NCBI RefSeq assembly: GCF_003432485.1
Contig: NZ_QVNQ01000013.1
Span: forward strand, 147,056 to 211,055
DNA length: 64,000 nucleotides
From: Actinomadura spongiicola
Lineage (GTDB): Bacteria > Actinomycetota > Actinomycetes > Streptosporangiales > Streptosporangiaceae
Direction: 5' to 3'
Shown here piece after piece: positions 17,073 through 27,196 of this stretch. Position 1 is the first letter of the stretch. Every line of letters starts with the position of its first letter. The notes beneath the pieces were generated by a model that searched no databases, had not been told where the DNA came from, and saw only the letters and a list, made by a program, of their open reading frames with translations. A program made the translations under genes and the position numbers.

Positions 17073-19445
17073 TTATTTGGGGCGTTTCCAGAAGGGGCGG
17101 CGGGGGGTGCTTTCGCCGGTTTGGGCGGTGAGGATGTGGAGGGTGCGGGTCCATAGGTTGTCGATGGTGGTCTGGTCGGATGTGGGGTGCAGGCGGCGTA
17201 GGTCGTCGCGTAGGTCGGTGAGGGGTTTGGTGTTCAGGTGTTGGGCCTCCATTCGTTGGATGATCGAGTTGAGGAGGGGGAGGAGTTCGACTATTAGGTG
17301 GTGGACGCGTTGGTCGTGCGAGTCGGGTACTTGGCGTAGGCGGTCGAGGATGTTCTTCAGTTCCTGTTGGAAGCCGGTGATGGGCGTGTGGGGGGTGTCG
17401 GACGGCTTTGGCTTTGCTGTTCGTCTGCCGCGGGGGTGGCCGGAGGCACGGCCCGGCATTACCGGGGGTGGTGCGGCGCTGTAGGGCGGTGGGGGGCCTC
17501 CGGGGGCCGGAGGTGGTGCTGAGGCGAGGGGGGCCGGGGCGGCGGAGAAGGCGGCGGGTACTGCCATGGGGGCGGCGGCTGCGGGGGCCGCCCAGCCCTG
17601 GGGCGTTTCCACTGGCTGGACGACCTGGTGTGGAGTGCCGCCGTTGGTGACCACGCGGTCGTCCACGGCAACGAATGCGGTGAAGCGGCACAGAACGCCG
17701 AAGCGGAGTGATGTGTCGATGATGCGTTGTTCCAGGGCGGCGGGGCCTCCGGCCGTGTAGCGGTCTTCCAGGTCGCGGAGGTGGGCGCGGGCCCAGACGG
17801 ATCGGGTGGCCGGGGCCTTGGTGACGGTGGCCGTGGCTTGTTGTTCCCAGGTTCGTTGTCCGGACGTGGTTCCTTTGATGGTGAGGGAGCCGGACGGGGT
17901 GCCGCGGTAGCGGCCGGCGATCACCAGGGGTACGCCGGGGAAGAGGGAGCCCAGCCTGGCGGGGGCCACGGAGTCGGGGATGATCTCCAGGTCTTCGGGG
18001 TGGAGGGTGAGGCCGGTTGCGAGCGGTGCGCTGATCCGGTGGTGGATCGACTCCATCGCCTCGTCCAGGCGGTCTTCGGACTCGACCAGTTCGCAGCGTC
18101 CCTGGCCGATGGTCGCGAGCCGGTTCAGGAAACCCGCGTTGACGGCCCGGTCGATGCCGACCGTGTGGACGCGGACGCCTCGCAGGCGGGGTTCGAGGTG
18201 GGCGAGGAGTTGGTCTTCGTTGCCGACCTGACCGTCGGTGATGAGGACCAGGACGCGGTCGCGCGTGGAGTCGGCCAGGAGGTGGCAGGCCTCGTCCAGG
18301 GGGGACAGCATTTCGGTGCCGCCCCGTGCCTTCAGTGTTGCCAGGTGCTCGACCGCGCGGAATCGGTTGCGGTCGGTGGCGTTCACCAGGCCGGGGGAGA
18401 GGTCCCTGGGGCGTTCGATGACACTGTCGAAGGAGAGGACGGTGAAACGGTCGTCGGCGTGGAGGGTGTCGACGATGCGGGCGGCGGCGCGGCGGGCGGC
18501 GACCATCTTCCAGCCGTGCATGCTGCCGGATCGGTCGAGGACGAGTACGACGTCGCGTGGGCTCGGACGGGTCTCGCCGGTGGGGAGCACGGTCAGGTTG
18601 AACGTTCCTTCCTCGCCGGAGTCGTCTGGGACGAGGGTTAGGGACGCGCTCTCCTGTGCGGCGAAGTCGAGGCGGAGGATGAAGTCGCGGTCGAGGCGTT
18701 CGCCCGGCTGGAGGCGCAGGGTCGTGGTTTCGTCGGTCTCGGCCTCGGTCACCACGTGCAGGGCCGAGCGGAGCTGGGTCAACGGCAGGCCGGACGGGTT
18801 GATGTCGACGGTGATGGCCAACGCGACCGGGTTGGGGAAGCCCGGGAGGAGGACGGGTGGGCTGATTCGGGAGGCGTCCGGTACGGCGTCGGTGTCGTCG
18901 GCGACTCCGGAGCCGGTGCGTTCGCCGTCCAGGGGGGCTCCTGGGATGAAGCGGGGGGCGACGACCAGGGGGAAGCGGAATGTGGCGCTTGACGCTGAGT
19001 CGTGCGGGAGGGGTTGGTCGAGGTTCAGCCTGAGCGTCACGCGTTCGCCCGGCAGGATGTTGCCGACCCGCATGGTGAAGACGTCGGGACGGTCTTCCTC
19101 GGCGATGGCGGCGCGTTGGCCGGAGGCGATCGCGGTGTCGTAGTCCTGCCTGGCCTGGGCGCGTTCCTTCAGGGTTCCCTCGATGACGCGGTCGGCGGCC
19201 TCCAGGCGCAGTGCGGTGACGGCGCCTCGGTCGGGCAGCGGGAAGATGTAGGTGGCCTCCAGCGGCACGTCGTGGGGGTTGTGGAAGCCCTGGACGATTT
19301 CGACTCCGGCGGCGAGCCCGGTGATCGTGGCGTGCACGTCGACGGAGTCGAGCGGCAGGTTGCCCTTGTCGGTGCTGAGCGCGCCCAGTCCGCGGTCGGG
19401 CTCCGAGGACGTGGCGTCGGGTAGCGGCAGGATGCGCACGGTCAC
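17073..19445 (-). CDS. VIT and von Willebrand A domain protein
   Basis: 790 residues. A VIT domain (about 25-150) shows GFHNPHDVPLEATYIFPLPD and the hallmark EGTLKERAQARQDYDTAI. The vWA domain (about 295-470) has the MIDAS motif DRSGSMHG and later VLVLITDGQVGN, so it should bind a divalent metal. A proline/alanine-rich linker (about 625-700) precedes a helical C-terminus. No signal peptide or membrane segment is visible, so it is probably cytoplasmic. Family members relate to inter-alpha-trypsin inhibitor heavy chains; the bacterial role is unknown. Its GTG start overlaps the stop of the MerR gene by four bases, so the two are translated together. Confidence 0.88.
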   Translation of the reverse strand: MTVRILPLPDATSSEPDRGLGALSTDKGNLPLDSVDVHATITGLAAGVEIVQGFHNPHDVPLEATYIFPLPDRGAVTALRLEAADRVIEGTLKERAQARQDYDTAIASGQRAAIAEEDRPDVFTMRVGNILPGERVTLRLNLDQPLPHDSASSATFRFPLVVAPRFIPGAPLDGERTGSGVADDTDAVPDASRISPPVLLPGFPNPVALAITVDINPSGLPLTQLRSALHVVTEAETDETTTLRLQPGERLDRDFILRLDFAAQESASLTLVPDDSGEEGTFNLTVLPTGETRPSPRDVVLVLDRSGSMHGWKMVAARRAAARIVDTLHADDRFTVLSFDSVIERPRDLSPGLVNATDRNRFRAVEHLATLKARGGTEMLSPLDEACHLLADSTRDRVLVLITDGQVGNEDQLLAHLEPRLRGVRVHTVGIDRAVNAGFLNRLATIGQGRCELVESEDRLDEAMESIHHRISAPLATGLTLHPEDLEIIPDSVAPARLGSLFPGVPLVIAGRYRGTPSGSLTIKGTTSGQRTWEQQATATVTKAPATRSVWARAHLRDLEDRYTAGGPAALEQRIIDTSLRFGVLCRFTAFVAVDDRVVTNGGTPHQVVQPVETPQGWAAPAAAAPMAVPAAFSAAPAPLASAPPPAPGGPPPPYSAAPPPVMPGRASGHPRGRRTAKPKPSDTPHTPITGFQQELKNILDRLRQVPDSHDQRVHHLIVELLPLLNSIIQRMEAQHLNTKPLTDLRDDLRRLHPTSDQTTIDNLWTRTLHILTAQTGESTPRRPFWKRPK

Positions 19446-20080
19446 TGGGACCTCCGGGTGGGACGGGCGGACAGGGATGTGGGGTTTTCCGGGGCACTGA
19501 CGAGGCCACGGCGTTGTAGTTCTTGGAGGAGCGGTCGGGCGGCGATCTCGATGGCGGTGAGGTCGTCGTCGTTCAGGACGGGCACGTCCAGGACGAGGGT
19601 GAGGCCGGGGGCGAGCCGGACTCCCTGGACGATGGGCGGGGGCGGCTTGCCGTAGTCGTCGGGCACGGTCGCCTGGGTGTACGACACGTCGGGGCGTGCA
19701 CTCCAGAAGTTGGGGCGGGAGGGCTTCTCGACCCGGGCGGGTGGTGGTGCCGAGACGGCGGGTGGGGTGGGGAGGGCGGCGATTCGTTCCAGGGTCTCGT
19801 CGGTGGCCGTGGCGAGTTCGATCTGGATCTCGGCGATGGAGCGGCCGGTGGCCTGGCGGCGTTTCACGGCGACCAGTTGCAGGAGGTGGCGAGGCCCGTA
19901 CAGGGCGGTGCGGCCCCGGCGGCCCAGGGGTGGGTCGATGAGGCCGATGGTGGTGTACCAGCGGATCAGTCGTTCGTTGGGCAGGTCGCGCACCCGGCCG
20001 CTGACCTGCGTGGACCCGTCCGCGGAGAGGGCCGCCGCGGCGTGTTCCGCCAGCTCGCTGATCGTCCAGGTGCCGTCCAT
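19442..20080 (-). CDS. MerR-type regulator coupled to the VIT/vWA gene
   Basis: 212 residues. The N-terminal winged HTH reads TWTISELAEHAAAALS, LPNERLIRWYTTIGLIDPP and ALYGPRHLLQLVAVKRRQAT, which is MerR-like with a longer first loop (STQVSGRVRD). The middle is proline-rich; the C-terminal third (GVRLAPGLTLVLDVPVLNDD, then AARPLLQELQRRGLV) may be a sensor or partner-binding part. The ATG lies only 12 bases after the perfect palindrome at 20092-20116, with no ribosome site, so the mRNA is probably leaderless and self-regulated. Confidence 0.8.
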   Translation of the reverse strand: MDGTWTISELAEHAAAALSADGSTQVSGRVRDLPNERLIRWYTTIGLIDPPLGRRGRTALYGPRHLLQLVAVKRRQATGRSIAEIQIELATATDETLERIAALPTPPAVSAPPPARVEKPSRPNFWSARPDVSYTQATVPDDYGKPPPPIVQGVRLAPGLTLVLDVPVLNDDDLTAIEIAARPLLQELQRRGLVSAPENPTSLSARPTRRSQ

Positions 20081-20091
20081 GGAGATGAGGA

Positions 20092-20116
20092 TGACACTGT
20101 CATTGTGACAGTGTCA
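20092..20116 (-). promoter_or_regulatory. Palindromic operator/promoter of the MerR-VIT operon
   Basis: TGACACTGTCA-ttg-TGACAGTGTCA is a perfect inverted repeat with 11-base arms. On the minus strand its upstream edge supplies a -35-like TTGACA (20117-20112). With a normal spacer the transcript would begin at or near the ATG at 20080. Confidence 0.75.
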
Positions 20117-20509
20117 AGGTTTTCTGAAGATCGACTTTGCTGGTGGCCGCGCGCCCGTCGAGCCCCGGAGCCTGCGGCGTGCAATTGCAGGGGAATTTGT
20201 CGGCTGTTTTGTGCGGGTCACGGCGTGGGGCGGCTGCTGAGGGATGCCTGTCGGCGATGATGGGTAGGGGTTTTGCGGGGCAATTTAGGTCTATTGGGTG
20301 CTCCTGGCGGTGTGTTCTTAGATCGATGGGTTAGGGGCCCTTGTCCTGTTCGCTGGGGTGTGGGGGACTTTCTGGGGAGGGCGGCTGGGCTACTCGTATG
20401 TGACACTTTGGGAAAAGGTGTGGCGAAGGGTGAGAATGGTGTTCGGTATCCTGGTTCGGTCTCGTGAATTGGTCGGTGAGGAACGCTCGAAGCCCTTATT
20501 TTCTGTGGC
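20117..20509. other. Intergenic region between divergent regulators
   Basis: About 390 bases with no gene. It must contain the promoter of the sigma-factor gene at 20510; a TGTGACACTTTGGGAAAAGG stretch (20398-20417) is a possible control site. Confidence 0.35.
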
Positions 20510-22240
<1,731 letters not shown>

Positions 22241-22330
22241 GCGGGTACGACGGTGTACTCGTCATTGGTCGAGTCGACTACCTTCCGTAGGTGATCTTTT
22301 GCGCTAAGTGGTAGTGGCCGTGGGGATGAC

Positions 22331-23596
22331 GTGCTCATGGCATCTGGTGCGGCGGAGACCAGCCGAGTGTTCTCGGCTCTCTTTCGTGGGGCGGCGCTGT
22401 GGCGGTTCGCCTTCTGCGTGAGCCTTGCGTTGGGCATGAGCGTGGTGTCACCGGGCGCGTTCGCCGATCCCTCGCCCAGTGCGCGCGATGTCGAGCGGAG
22501 CGAGAACCGGGTCAGGGAGCAGGCCTCCGTGGTTGGTCGGACGAAGGCCCTCCTCGCGCAGGCGGACGGCGAACTTGACCGGCTCGCCGTCGCCGCCGAG
22601 GCCGCGATCGAGCACTACCACGGCGAGCGGGTCAAGCTGCGTCGCTCTCAGGAGCTCTACGGGGAGACCCAGGCGCGAGTGGCGGCGGCCGACCGACGGG
22701 TGGAGGAGACGCGAGGGGAGCTTGCGTCACTCGCGGCACAGATCTACCGCGGTGGGACCGGCTCCGGACGGATGCCCCCGGCGCTCGCCGGTCATGGCGG
22801 CCCGCAGGGCTACATGGACCGGGCCGTGATGGTCGAGATGCTCGCCCGACGTCGGGCGGCGATGGTCGAGCGTGTCCGGGCGTCTCGGATCGTCGCCGAC
22901 GTGTTCCGCCGCCAAGCCCGGGTGGCGTTCGTTGAGCAGAGTGCCGCGACGAAGCGCGCCGACGAGGCCAAGCGAGCCGCTCAGGCAGCGGTGGCCAGGC
23001 AGCGGGCGTCGGTACAGCTGATCGAAACGGAGAAGCGGCGGCTGGAGGAACTGCTCGGCCGCGCACAGGCCCATGCGGTCCGGGTCAAGCGCGCACGGGA
23101 ACGAGCACTGGAGAAGGCGGAGGCCATCAAGGCTCGTGCCGAGTTCGCCGGGTCGGTACTGCCTGGTGCGGAGCCGTCTTCTGCGGCAGTGCGCGGTGCT
23201 GTCGCGGTGCGAGCGGCACTGAAGTGGCTCGGAACCCCGTATGCGTGGGGCGGCGGGACGGTCGCCGGTCCGAGTCATGGAGTGGCGCAAGGCGCGGGAA
23301 CGGTCGGCTTCGACTGCTCTGGTCTGGTGATGTACGCGTGGCACCAGGCCGGTGTACGACTCGACCACTGGACCGGTACGCAGTGGGCGTCCGGGCCGCA
23401 CATCCCCATCGACGCGCTGCGCAGGGGCGACCTGGTCTTCTTCGCGAAGGACACGTCCGATCCCGCAACGATTCACCACGTAGGCATCTACCTCGGCAAG
23501 GGCCGGATGGTGGAAGCGCCCTTCACCGGTGGACGTGTGCGCGTGTCCAGCATCTACCGAGCGGACCTGATCGGTGCGACCCGTCCGACGGTCTGA
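22331..23596 (+). CDS. Secreted NlpC/P60 peptidoglycan hydrolase
   Basis: 421 residues. An N-terminal signal peptide (LWRFAFCVSLALGMSVVSPG then AFA-DPSP) is followed by a long coiled coil (about 50-270) and a C-terminal NlpC/P60 domain. The catalytic cysteine is in FDCSGLVMYAW (about 328) and the histidine in HHVGIYLGKGRMVEAP (about 382). Between the first strand (YAWGGG) and the cysteine is a glycine-rich insert of some 15 residues. Family enzymes cut the stem peptide of peptidoglycan; the coiled coil usually blocks the active site until processed. Start GTG 22331 or ATG 22337. It lies 90 bases after the membrane sigma factor and could be in its regulon. Confidence 0.88.
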   Translation: MLMASGAAETSRVFSALFRGAALWRFAFCVSLALGMSVVSPGAFADPSPSARDVERSENRVREQASVVGRTKALLAQADGELDRLAVAAEAAIEHYHGERVKLRRSQELYGETQARVAAADRRVEETRGELASLAAQIYRGGTGSGRMPPALAGHGGPQGYMDRAVMVEMLARRRAAMVERVRASRIVADVFRRQARVAFVEQSAATKRADEAKRAAQAAVARQRASVQLIETEKRRLEELLGRAQAHAVRVKRARERALEKAEAIKARAEFAGSVLPGAEPSSAAVRGAVAVRAALKWLGTPYAWGGGTVAGPSHGVAQGAGTVGFDCSGLVMYAWHQAGVRLDHWTGTQWASGPHIPIDALRRGDLVFFAKDTSDPATIHHVGIYLGKGRMVEAPFTGGRVRVSSIYRADLIGATRPTV

Positions 23597-23626
23597 AGCG
23601 TCCGTGCGCGTACCCCCTGGACGACG

Positions 23627-23664
23627 AGAACCCTTCCGCAAGAAGGTTCATGCGGAAGGGTTCT
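23627..23664 (+). terminator. Terminator after the NlpC/P60 gene
   Basis: A 14-bp perfect stem, AGAACCCTTCCGCA (23627-23640) with TGCGGAAGGGTTCT (23651-23664), and a 10-base loop. Confidence 0.85.
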
Positions 23665-23845
23665 GCGTGAGCCCTGTCGCTGTAAGCCGTATCGCTCTGA
23701 GTCGTGTCGCTTGGGCGCGGGAGCGGAGTCAGCACCGTCCACGGGTCCCGGCTCGTCGCGTCTGTATCGGGCCGGCGGATCGGGGGCAGACCGTCGACCG
23801 GGCGCGGCGTCGCCTTGGGTGGGTCGCTGCGGTCACGGTCATCGG

Positions 23846-24337
23846 TCAGTGGCCGCCCAGGTCCGCCGCGCGCTTGAGGGAACGCTCGATCTCCTGCTCG
23901 GCCTCGACGCGCCCCACCCAGCTCGCGCCCTCCACGGACTTGCCCGGCTCCAGGTCCTTGTAGACCTCGAAGAAGTGCTGGATCTCCAGGCGGTCGAACT
24001 CGGCGACGTGGTGGATGTCGCGCATGTGCTCCATGCGGGGGTCGGTCGCGGGCACGCAGAGGACCTTGTCGTCACCACCGGCCTCGTCGGTCATCCGGAA
24101 CATGCCGACCGCCCGGCAGCGGATGAGGCAGCCGGGGAACGTCGGCTCCTGGAGGAGGACCAGCGCGTCGAGGGGGTCGCCGTCCTCCCCGAGGGTGTGT
24201 TCGATGAACCCGTAGTCGGCCGGGTACTGGGTCGAGGTGAAGAGCATGCGGTCGAGCCGGATGCGCCCTGTCTCGTGGTCCACCTCGTACTTGTTCCGCT
24301 GGCCCTTCGGGATCTCAATGGTGACGTCGAAATCCAA
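23846..24337 (-). CDS. ppa: Inorganic pyrophosphatase
   Basis: 163 residues, the normal size for a family I pyrophosphatase, which hydrolyses PPi to drive biosynthetic reactions in the cytoplasm. It has VTIEIPKGQRNKYEVDH, YPADYGFIEHTLGEDGDPLD (the DGDPLDALV signature with the metal-binding aspartates) and a C-terminal VEAEQEIERSLKRAADLG. The start must be a TTG at 24337: it has GGAGGA five bases upstream and gives LDFDVTIEIPKG, matching the family's usual N-terminus. Longer frames add unrelated residues. Divergent from the carboxypeptidase gene. Confidence 0.95.
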   Translation of the reverse strand: MDFDVTIEIPKGQRNKYEVDHETGRIRLDRMLFTSTQYPADYGFIEHTLGEDGDPLDALVLLQEPTFPGCLIRCRAVGMFRMTDEAGGDDKVLCVPATDPRMEHMRDIHHVAEFDRLEIQHFFEVYKDLEPGKSVEGASWVGRVEAEQEIERSLKRAADLGGH

Positions 24338-24420
24338 GATGTCCTCCGCTCCCTGCACGCGGGCAGTGAATAGTCTTTCGGGAGCCCGTGGGCGAGGCCG
24401 TCCCCACAGGTGAGTGTTTC

Positions 24421-24432
24421 CCTTATATAAGG
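24421..24432. promoter_or_regulatory. Palindromic AT box shared by divergent promoters
   Basis: CCTTATATAAGG is its own reverse complement and offers a TATATA-like -10 box in both directions between ppa and the PBP4 gene. Rightward, transcription would begin near 24440, almost at the gene start; leftward it leaves an 80-base leader before ppa. Confidence 0.5.
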
Positions 24433-24445
24433 ATGTCGCACGTTG

Positions 24446-25873
24446 GTGAGTGCTGAGTGGGAGAGGGGCGGTCACGTCCCTGGACGGGCCCGTGCCATCG
24501 CGGTCGTGTCGCTGTCCCTCCTTAACGTTTTCGCTGTTGTCGCCGGTGTGGCAGTGGTGAAACTCACACCGGATCGGCGCCTGTCCCCGCAGCCGCCCGG
24601 CGTCGCCGCACGTGACGTCGTTCCGGTTCCGGCACCGGCGGCGCTCTCGGCGGCCGACCTGGCGTCAGGTTCGGCACCGAACGCGTCCACCCTGGGCGGG
24701 CGGCTCTCGACCGTGATCGGCGGTCCACGCGCGAAGATCAACGCGGTGGTCATCGATGTGGCCGACCGGCGTCCCCTGTTCGAGTGGCGCGCGGACCGGC
24801 CGGCGACCCCCGCCTCGACGACGAAGCTCGTGACCGCGGCGGCGGCGCTGGCGTCGGTCGGCCCCGCCCACAGGATCACCACGCAGGTCGTGCGTGGAGC
24901 CGGTGGCGAGATCGTACTGGTCGGGGGAGGGGACCCGACATTGACGGCCCTTCCGGCACGCCCCAACACGGGAAATCCGCCCTATGCGTCGCTTCGGGAC
25001 CTGGCCAGGCAGACGGCCACCGCGCTGAAGGGGACGGCTACCGAACGGGTGCGTGTTGACTTCGACACGTCCGCGTACCAGGGGCCCACGACGGCTGCGG
25101 GGTGGAAACCCAACTATCTGCCCGATGGTGAAGTCGCGCCTGTCACGGCACTCACGGTCGACGAAGGACGAGTTGCTCCGTCGGATCCGTCCAAGAAGAC
25201 GCGGGTGGCCGATCCGGCCGTCGTCGCGGCGAGGCAGTTCGCGCGGCTGCTGTCCCAGTACGGAGTCGGCGCGAAGGTCGGACGCCGGACGGTCGCGCCG
25301 AAGGGGGCGGACCGCCTGGGCGCCGTCCAGTCACCGCCGATGTCGGCGTTGGTGGAGCAGCTGTTGACCGACAGCGACAACGATGTGGCGGAGGCGGTGG
25401 CGAGGCAGGTCGCCATGAAGCTGGGACGTCCGGTGACGTTCGCGGGTGCCGCGCAGGCCGTCCAGCAGGTACTTGCGCGGCTGGGCATCGCGGAAGGGAT
25501 CTCCGTGAACGACGGCAGTGGGCTTTCGCCGCGCAATCGGATATCCCCGATCGCGCTGGCCCGTCTCGTGTCGCTCGCCGCCGGTCAGGACCGTCCGGAG
25601 CTCCGTTCGGTCATCACGGGCCTGCCGGTGGCAGGGTTTTCGGGGACGCTGGGCCCGCCCCGCTACACCGGTGGGACGAGCCGTGCCGGCGCCGGTGTGG
25701 TGCGCGCCAAGACGGGCACCTTGGCGGGGGTCAGCACGCTGGCGGGGCTGGCGCATGACCAGGACGGACGGTTGCTGGCGTTCGCCTTCATGGCGGGTGA
25801 CGGCAAGGGGCCGGTCGATCCGGGGAAGCTCGACCAGCTCGCGGCGTCGGTGGCGACCTGCGGGTGCGCCTGA
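24446..25873 (+). CDS. dacB: D-alanyl-D-alanine carboxypeptidase, PBP4 (S13) type
   Basis: 475 residues. A membrane anchor (IAVVSLSLLNVFAVVAGVAV) is followed by an extracellular S13 peptidase. All three penicillin-binding motifs are there: STTK (Ser about 124), SDN (about 310) and KTGT (Lys about 422), with NDGSGLSPRN between the last two, as in PBP4. It trims or cleaves peptidoglycan stem peptides. GTG 24446 is preferred; a TTG three bases earlier is possible. The promoter palindrome at 24421 sits just upstream, so the message is nearly leaderless. Confidence 0.92.
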   Translation: MSAEWERGGHVPGRARAIAVVSLSLLNVFAVVAGVAVVKLTPDRRLSPQPPGVAARDVVPVPAPAALSAADLASGSAPNASTLGGRLSTVIGGPRAKINAVVIDVADRRPLFEWRADRPATPASTTKLVTAAAALASVGPAHRITTQVVRGAGGEIVLVGGGDPTLTALPARPNTGNPPYASLRDLARQTATALKGTATERVRVDFDTSAYQGPTTAAGWKPNYLPDGEVAPVTALTVDEGRVAPSDPSKKTRVADPAVVAARQFARLLSQYGVGAKVGRRTVAPKGADRLGAVQSPPMSALVEQLLTDSDNDVAEAVARQVAMKLGRPVTFAGAAQAVQQVLARLGIAEGISVNDGSGLSPRNRISPIALARLVSLAAGQDRPELRSVITGLPVAGFSGTLGPPRYTGGTSRAGAGVVRAKTGTLAGVSTLAGLAHDQDGRLLAFAFMAGDGKGPVDPGKLDQLAASVATCGCA

Positions 25874-26017
25874 GCCCGGATCGGCGGCGCGGCTGCGTTC
25901 ACCGGGGGCTGACCTGGAGTGTGGGCAGGTCCGTACGGGAGATAACCAGAACGGTTGTTCGTTGAACGACTGTGTAGGGGCGCCCCGGCGCCGTCTCCGA
26001 AACGTACGGTGGAGTAC

Positions 26018-27139
26018 ATGAGCGCCTCAATGATCGACTGGAACGTGGCAGTTCAGGCCGGAACCCGGCTTGTCAGGCCCGGCCCCCAGGTCAGTCACGC
26101 CGAGGCCCGCGAGGTCGTGACGGAACTGCGGGAGCTGTCGAAGGTCGCGCACGGGCATGTCCGGGACTTCACCGGCATGGCCTCCGAGCTCGATCCCGCC
26201 CCGGCGACGATCGTGGACCGGCCCGGCTGGATCCGCGCGAACGTGGACGGTTTCCGTGTGGTGCTCGAACCGCTCATGGAGCAGATGTCCCAGCGGCGCG
26301 GGCCGGGCGCCTTCGGCGGTGCGGGCAACGTCGTCGTCCAGGCCGTGGGCTCGCGCGTCACCGGCATGCAGGTCGGTGCCATCCTCGCCTACATGGCCAG
26401 CCGTGTACTGGGCCAGTACGAGTTGTTCCTGCCGCCGGACCCGTCCGGGCACGCGCCGACCGGACGGCTGACCCTGGTCGCGCCCAACATCGTCCATGTC
26501 GAGCAGGAACTCGGCGTGGAGGCGCACGACTTCCGCCTGTGGGTGTGCCTGCATGAGGAGACCCATCGCGCCCAGTTCACCGGTGTTTCCTGGTTGCGCG
26601 AGTACGTCCAGGAGCAGATGACCGAGTTCCTTCTCGCGTCCGACCTCGACCCGGGTGTGATGCTGGAACGCATCCGCGACGCGGCCGAAGCGGTCGCGGA
26701 CGCCGTGCGTGGAGGCGACGCCAACCTCATCGACGCGATCCAGTCCCCGGAACAGCGTGCGATCCTCGACCGCCTCACAGCGGTGATGACGCTCGTCGAA
26801 GGGCACGGCGACTACGTCATGGACGCGGTCGGCCCGGAGGTCGTCCCGTCCGTTCAGCAGATCCGCTCACGTTTCCAGGGGCGGCGGGACGGCAGCTCCA
26901 AGCTCGACAAGACGATCCGGCGCCTTCTCGGCATCGACCTGAAGATGAAGCAGTACGCGGAGGGCTCGCGGTTCGTCCGCAGGGTCGTCACCGAAGTGGG
27001 GATGAGCGGCTTCAACCAGGTGTGGCAGTCCGCGGAGACGCTCCCCACCCATGACGAGATCAAAGAGCCGACCCTGTGGATCGACCGGGTCGTCGGTCCG
27101 CGCGCCATCGATGCGCCCCCCAAGGCCAACGAGGCCTGA
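26018..27139 (+). CDS. Zinc-dependent metalloprotease, DUF2342 family
   Basis: 373 residues. This is the actinobacterial DUF2342 protein, sometimes called a coenzyme F420 biosynthesis-associated hydrolase. The zincin motif HEETH is at about residues 179-183 in WVCLHEETHRAQFTG, preceded by LGVEAHDFRLWVCL. The N-terminus (IDWNVAVQAGTRLVRPGPQV) and the helical C-terminus (FNQVWQSAETLPTHDEIKEP) fit the family. No signal peptide. ATG at 26018 has GGAG three bases before it; the next ATG (26030) is the alternative. It sits between dacB and tilS, its usual place in actinomycetes. Confidence 0.9.
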   Translation: MSASMIDWNVAVQAGTRLVRPGPQVSHAEAREVVTELRELSKVAHGHVRDFTGMASELDPAPATIVDRPGWIRANVDGFRVVLEPLMEQMSQRRGPGAFGGAGNVVVQAVGSRVTGMQVGAILAYMASRVLGQYELFLPPDPSGHAPTGRLTLVAPNIVHVEQELGVEAHDFRLWVCLHEETHRAQFTGVSWLREYVQEQMTEFLLASDLDPGVMLERIRDAAEAVADAVRGGDANLIDAIQSPEQRAILDRLTAVMTLVEGHGDYVMDAVGPEVVPSVQQIRSRFQGRRDGSSKLDKTIRRLLGIDLKMKQYAEGSRFVRRVVTEVGMSGFNQVWQSAETLPTHDEIKEPTLWIDRVVGPRAIDAPPKANEA

Positions 27140-27196
27140 GTAGGGGGAGCGGAGCAGAACCAGAGTCGGGGCGCCGTGTGGTGATATGGATTTCCC

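Noticed and set aside
16948..19509. 853-codon open frame on the minus strand
   Set aside because: Arginine/proline/histidine-rich shadow of the VIT/vWA gene in another frame; no family motif.
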